This document shows, one piece after another, positions 5,441 to 7,402 of a stretch of 7,402 bases of DNA. The DNA comes from an uncultured Ignavibacteria bacterium (GTDB taxonomy: Bacteria; Bacteroidota; Ignavibacteria; Kapaibacteriales; UBA961). Within the stretch, counting starts at the first letter, position 1. Each line of letters begins with the position of its first letter. The stretch covers positions 1-7,402 of the forward strand of contig CALMMI010000191.1 of NCBI GenBank assembly GCA_937868245.1, read 5' to 3'. The notes under the pieces are model-generated. The model was given only the letters and a program-made list of their open reading frames with translations, was not told the origin of the DNA and made no database searches. The position numbers were made by a program, and so were the translations under genes.

Positions 5441-5448
5441 CAAAATTA
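5441..5448 (-). promoter_or_regulatory. Candidate -7 promoter box before the Rid gene
   Basis: TAATTTTG on the minus strand matches TAnnTTTG exactly. It ends 41 nt before the ATG at 5400. No TTG was seen at the expected -33 distance. It suggests the Rid gene has its own promoter despite the short gap after prmC. Confidence 0.45.
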
Positions 5449-5477
5449 CTGCTTTTTTTTTGGAACATATATTACAT

Positions 5478-6365
5478 TTAGATAATATTAGCTTTATGTT
5501 TGCCATATATTACACGAGGAATATCCGCTAAATCATTGTAAACAGTACAATCAAAATTCATAGTGAACAATCTGCGAACATCATCAGATTGTCCATATCC
5601 AAACTCTACAAAGAATTCTCCGTCGATTGCAAGAATATCCTTAAAAAGTTCAGAATAACGCCTGTAAAACTCTAAACCGTCGTTACCATCGGTTAAAGCG
5701 ATATGGGGTTCATGTTCCAAAAGTTCAGGTTCGATTTCCTTCATTTCGGAAGATGAAATATACGGCGGATTGGAAACGATAATCTCAAACGGCTGTTTCA
5801 CTTTCATTTCTTTTAGCACATCCCGCCTGATAAACTCTACATTCACTTCGTTAAGTCCTGCATTCCGTTTTGCAACTTCCAACGCATCGGAAGATATATC
5901 AATTCCAACTACCCTACATTCAGGTAATTTCTTGGCAAGGGTTATAGCGATACACCCCGAGCCGGTTCCAATATCCAAAATTGAAATATTTTCGTTGTTA
6001 CTTTCTTTTACACTTTTTATAACACGTTCTACAAGTATTTCCGTTTCAGGACGTGGGATTAGCACCGAAGAATCCACAAAAAAAGGCAATCCGTAAAATT
6101 CAGTCTTGCCTAAAATATATTGCAAAGGTTCTCTTTGCGCCCTTCGTGTTGTCATTACCCGCAGCTTAGCCAGTTCATTAGATGAAAGCGGCTTTTCATA
6201 ACTCATATACAGTTGAACACGGCTGCATTCCAAAACTTCACACAGCATCAATTCCATAGTCAACCGTGGACTGTCTATCTTTTTTTCAATGAAATAGACC
6301 GTACCCCACCGTAATAATTCCAATGCTGTCCAAATTTTGGTTTGGTTAATCGATTGTTCGGACAT
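5478..6365 (-). CDS. prmC: Release factor glutamine methyltransferase (PrmC/HemK)
   Basis: This is a 295-residue protein, slightly longer than the usual 275-290. PrmC uses S-adenosylmethionine to methylate the Gln of the GGQ motif in peptide release factors, which aids translation termination. The N-terminal helical domain (about 1-80) is followed by the linker motif Arg-Glu-Pro-Leu-Gln-Tyr-Ile-Leu-Gly (78-86) and Leu-Ile-Pro-Arg-Pro-Glu-Thr-Glu (102-109 region). The SAM-binding Asp-Ile-Gly-Thr-Gly-Ser-Gly lies at 131-137 and the glutamine-binding Asn-Pro-Pro-Tyr at 199-202. All signature elements are intact. The frame runs further up to a TTG at 6419, but ATG 6365 is preferred: it gives a normal length, and a promoter box at 6416-6409 would place the transcription start below that TTG. 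The Shine-Dalgarno site is weak (GAAGAG, about 10 nt away). Confidence 0.96.
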   Translation of the reverse strand: MSEQSINQTKIWTALELLRWGTVYFIEKKIDSPRLTMELMLCEVLECSRVQLYMSYEKPLSSNELAKLRVMTTRRAQREPLQYILGKTEFYGLPFFVDSSVLIPRPETEILVERVIKSVKESNNENISILDIGTGSGCIAITLAKKLPECRVVGIDISSDALEVAKRNAGLNEVNVEFIRRDVLKEMKVKQPFEIIVSNPPYISSSEMKEIEPELLEHEPHIALTDGNDGLEFYRRYSELFKDILAIDGEFFVEFGYGQSDDVRRLFTMNFDCTVYNDLADIPRVIYGKHKANII

Positions 6366-6408
6366 GAGCGTATAACTCTTCAATGCGAGTGAAGCATAAT
6401 TTTTAGTA

Positions 6409-6416
6409 CAAAGATA
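6409..6416 (-). promoter_or_regulatory. Candidate -7 promoter box before prmC
   Basis: TATCTTTG on the minus strand matches TAnnTTTG exactly and ends 44 nt before the prmC ATG at 6365. No good TTG lies at the -33 distance. The short leader it implies supports the internal ATG as the start. Confidence 0.5.
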
Positions 6417-6480
6417 CAAATCTTAGGCGGAAAATTTCGTCTGATTGACCTTCAATAGCACTCAAAACACAAAATTTAGG

Positions 6481-6488
6481 TAATTTGG
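6481..6488 (+). promoter_or_regulatory. Possible -7 promoter box before recQ
   Basis: TAATTTGG differs from TAnnTTTG at one position. It ends 44 nt before the recQ ATG, the same spacing as the boxes found on the minus strand. The call rests mainly on that spacing. Confidence 0.3.
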
Positions 6489-6531
6489 GTATCTTATCAC
6501 TCCATCATTCATAAAATCTTGTTCGGTACTA

Positions 6532-7402
6532 ATGGATTATTCCTCAGAATACTCACACAAACTGTTACAGCAGCATTTTGGTTATTCACACTTCCGCATC
6601 GGTCAGGAAGATATTATCTCCACAATAGTTTCGGGTAAAGACACCTTGGTTATAATGCCGACAGGCGGCGGTAAGTCTCTTTGTTATCAAATTCCTGCGC
6701 TTCTTTGCAAAGGAACTGCTCTTATTATTTCTCCGCTTATTGCGTTAATGAAAGACCAAACAGATGCACTCACCAAAGCAAAAATTCCTGCAACATTTAT
6801 CAATTCTACACTCCGTACAGAAGACATTGCCCAGCGTCTAATAGAGGCTCAGCGCGGTAGCTTCAAACTTATCTATATTGCTCCCGAACGCCTGGCGAAT
6901 AAAACATTTTTGGAAGCCCTTAAACGAATCGACATATCATTTTTAGCAGTGGACGAAGCTCATTGTATTTCAGAATGGGGACATGATTTCCGTCCAGCAT
7001 ATTTAGATATACCGAAAGCTCTCGAGTCACTCCCACGAACTCCAATAATTGCTCTTACTGCCACTGCCACTCCGGAAGTGCAAGATGATATTGTCAGAAG
7101 TTTGGCAATGGACTCACCTAAACGAATCATTAAGGGGTTCGACCGACCGAATCTAAATTATATTGTAGAAAACACAAGCAGAAAAGCTGAAAGAATAACA
7201 GATATTTGCAATGAAACTACAAAAGGTTCTACAATCATCTATTGCGGAACTAGAAAGCGGGTAGAAGAATTTACCGAAACCCTACGGAAGTATAAATTAT
7301 TCGCTCTTGGTTATCATTCGGGACTTATGGATATTCACAGGAAATATGCTCAGGAACAGTTTATTTCAGGCGAATGTAAAATCCTGGTTGCAACATCTGC
7401 TT
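6532..7402 (+). CDS. recQ: ATP-dependent DNA helicase RecQ, 3' end outside window
   Basis: The first 290 codons of a RecQ-family 3'-5' DNA helicase, read from ATG 6532 to the window edge. RecQ unwinds DNA in recombination and fork repair. Motifs appear in order: motif 0 Phe-Arg-Ile-Gly-Gln (21-25, with Ile where Pro is more usual), Walker A Met-Pro-Thr-Gly-Gly-Gly-Lys-Ser (42-49), Ser-Pro-Leu-Ile-Ala-Leu-Met-Lys-Asp-Gln (67-76), and DEAH box (141-144). The aromatic-rich loop Cys-Ile-Ser-Glu-Trp-Gly-His-Asp-Phe-Arg-Pro follows (145-155), then Thr-Ala-Thr-Ala-Thr (176-180) and Phe-Asp-Arg-Pro-Asn-Leu (203-208). The second RecA-like domain begins and the window ends in the Val-Ala-Thr-Ser-Ala motif. 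The zinc-binding and HRDC regions lie outside, so a full-length RecQ is presumed rather than seen. It is divergent from prmC, and I see no clear Shine-Dalgarno site. Confidence 0.96.
   Translation, partial: MDYSSEYSHKLLQQHFGYSHFRIGQEDIISTIVSGKDTLVIMPTGGGKSLCYQIPALLCKGTALIISPLIALMKDQTDALTKAKIPATFINSTLRTEDIAQRLIEAQRGSFKLIYIAPERLANKTFLEALKRIDISFLAVDEAHCISEWGHDFRPAYLDIPKALESLPRTPIIALTATATPEVQDDIVRSLAMDSPKRIIKGFDRPNLNYIVENTSRKAERITDICNETTKGSTIIYCGTRKRVEEFTETLRKYKLFALGYHSGLMDIHRKYAQEQFISGECKILVATSA

Noticed and set aside
5770..6096. Plus-strand open frame of 108 codons
   Set aside because: It is antisense to prmC, whose motifs are intact; the Ser/Thr-rich translation resembles no protein I recognise.
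6366..6419. Upstream TTG start for prmC adding 18 residues
   Set aside because: It falls around the TAnnTTTG box and would lie upstream of the predicted transcription start; the extra residues match no PrmC feature I know.

Overview
The window is 7.4 kb of AT-rich bacterial DNA, roughly 40% G+C by eye. It most likely comes from the Bacteroidota/Chlorobiota side of the tree, possibly a deep lineage such as Ignavibacteria or Kapabacteria. Three things point there: a Ton motor locus with one ExbB, two ExbD and TonB proteins followed by a PstS-like lipoprotein; promoter boxes of the Bacteroidota type TAnnTTTG; and strong Shine-Dalgarno sites on many genes, which are less usual in core Bacteroidetes. 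The lineage call is an inference from gene content and signals, not from a search.

Layout. Almost everything is on the minus strand, so transcription runs from high to low coordinates. At the right end recQ (6532 onward, plus strand, cut by the window edge) is divergent from prmC (6365-5478, minus). They share a 166-bp intergenic region. After prmC come a Rid-family protein (5400-5011) and then an apparent operon. That operon runs: STAS-domain protein (4840-4499), exbB-like proton channel (4414-3635), exbD1 (3550-3032), exbD2 (2951-2406), tonB-A (2409-1645, overlapping exbD2 by 4 nt), tonB-B (1540-788), a small two-helix membrane protein (697-473), and a PstS-like substrate-binding lipoprotein (486-1, cut by the window edge).

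How the genes fit together. ExbB and the ExbD proteins form the proton-driven inner-membrane motor. TonB carries its force across the periplasm to outer-membrane TonB-dependent transporters. Two TonB paralogs with 64 of 77 identical C-terminal residues but unrelated linkers suggest one motor serving two couplers. The PstS-like lipoprotein and small membrane protein at the operon end are probably accessory parts of the same envelope system. The STAS protein at the head may be a regulatory input. prmC (release-factor methylation), the Rid protein and recQ are ordinary housekeeping genes.

Most notable observation. The small membrane-protein gene contains an uninterrupted run of 17 A residues (coding strand) shortly before its end. 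Its reading frame overlaps the start of the lipoprotein gene by 14 nt. Losing one A, in DNA or by transcript slippage, fuses the two frames without an intervening stop. Gaining one A makes the small gene end on a TGA that overlaps the lipoprotein ATG. This could be a phase-variable or slippage-controlled switch, but a sequencing error in the homopolymer must be excluded. No tRNA, rRNA, CRISPR array or insertion sequence was seen, and no gene-free stretch exceeds 300 bases.
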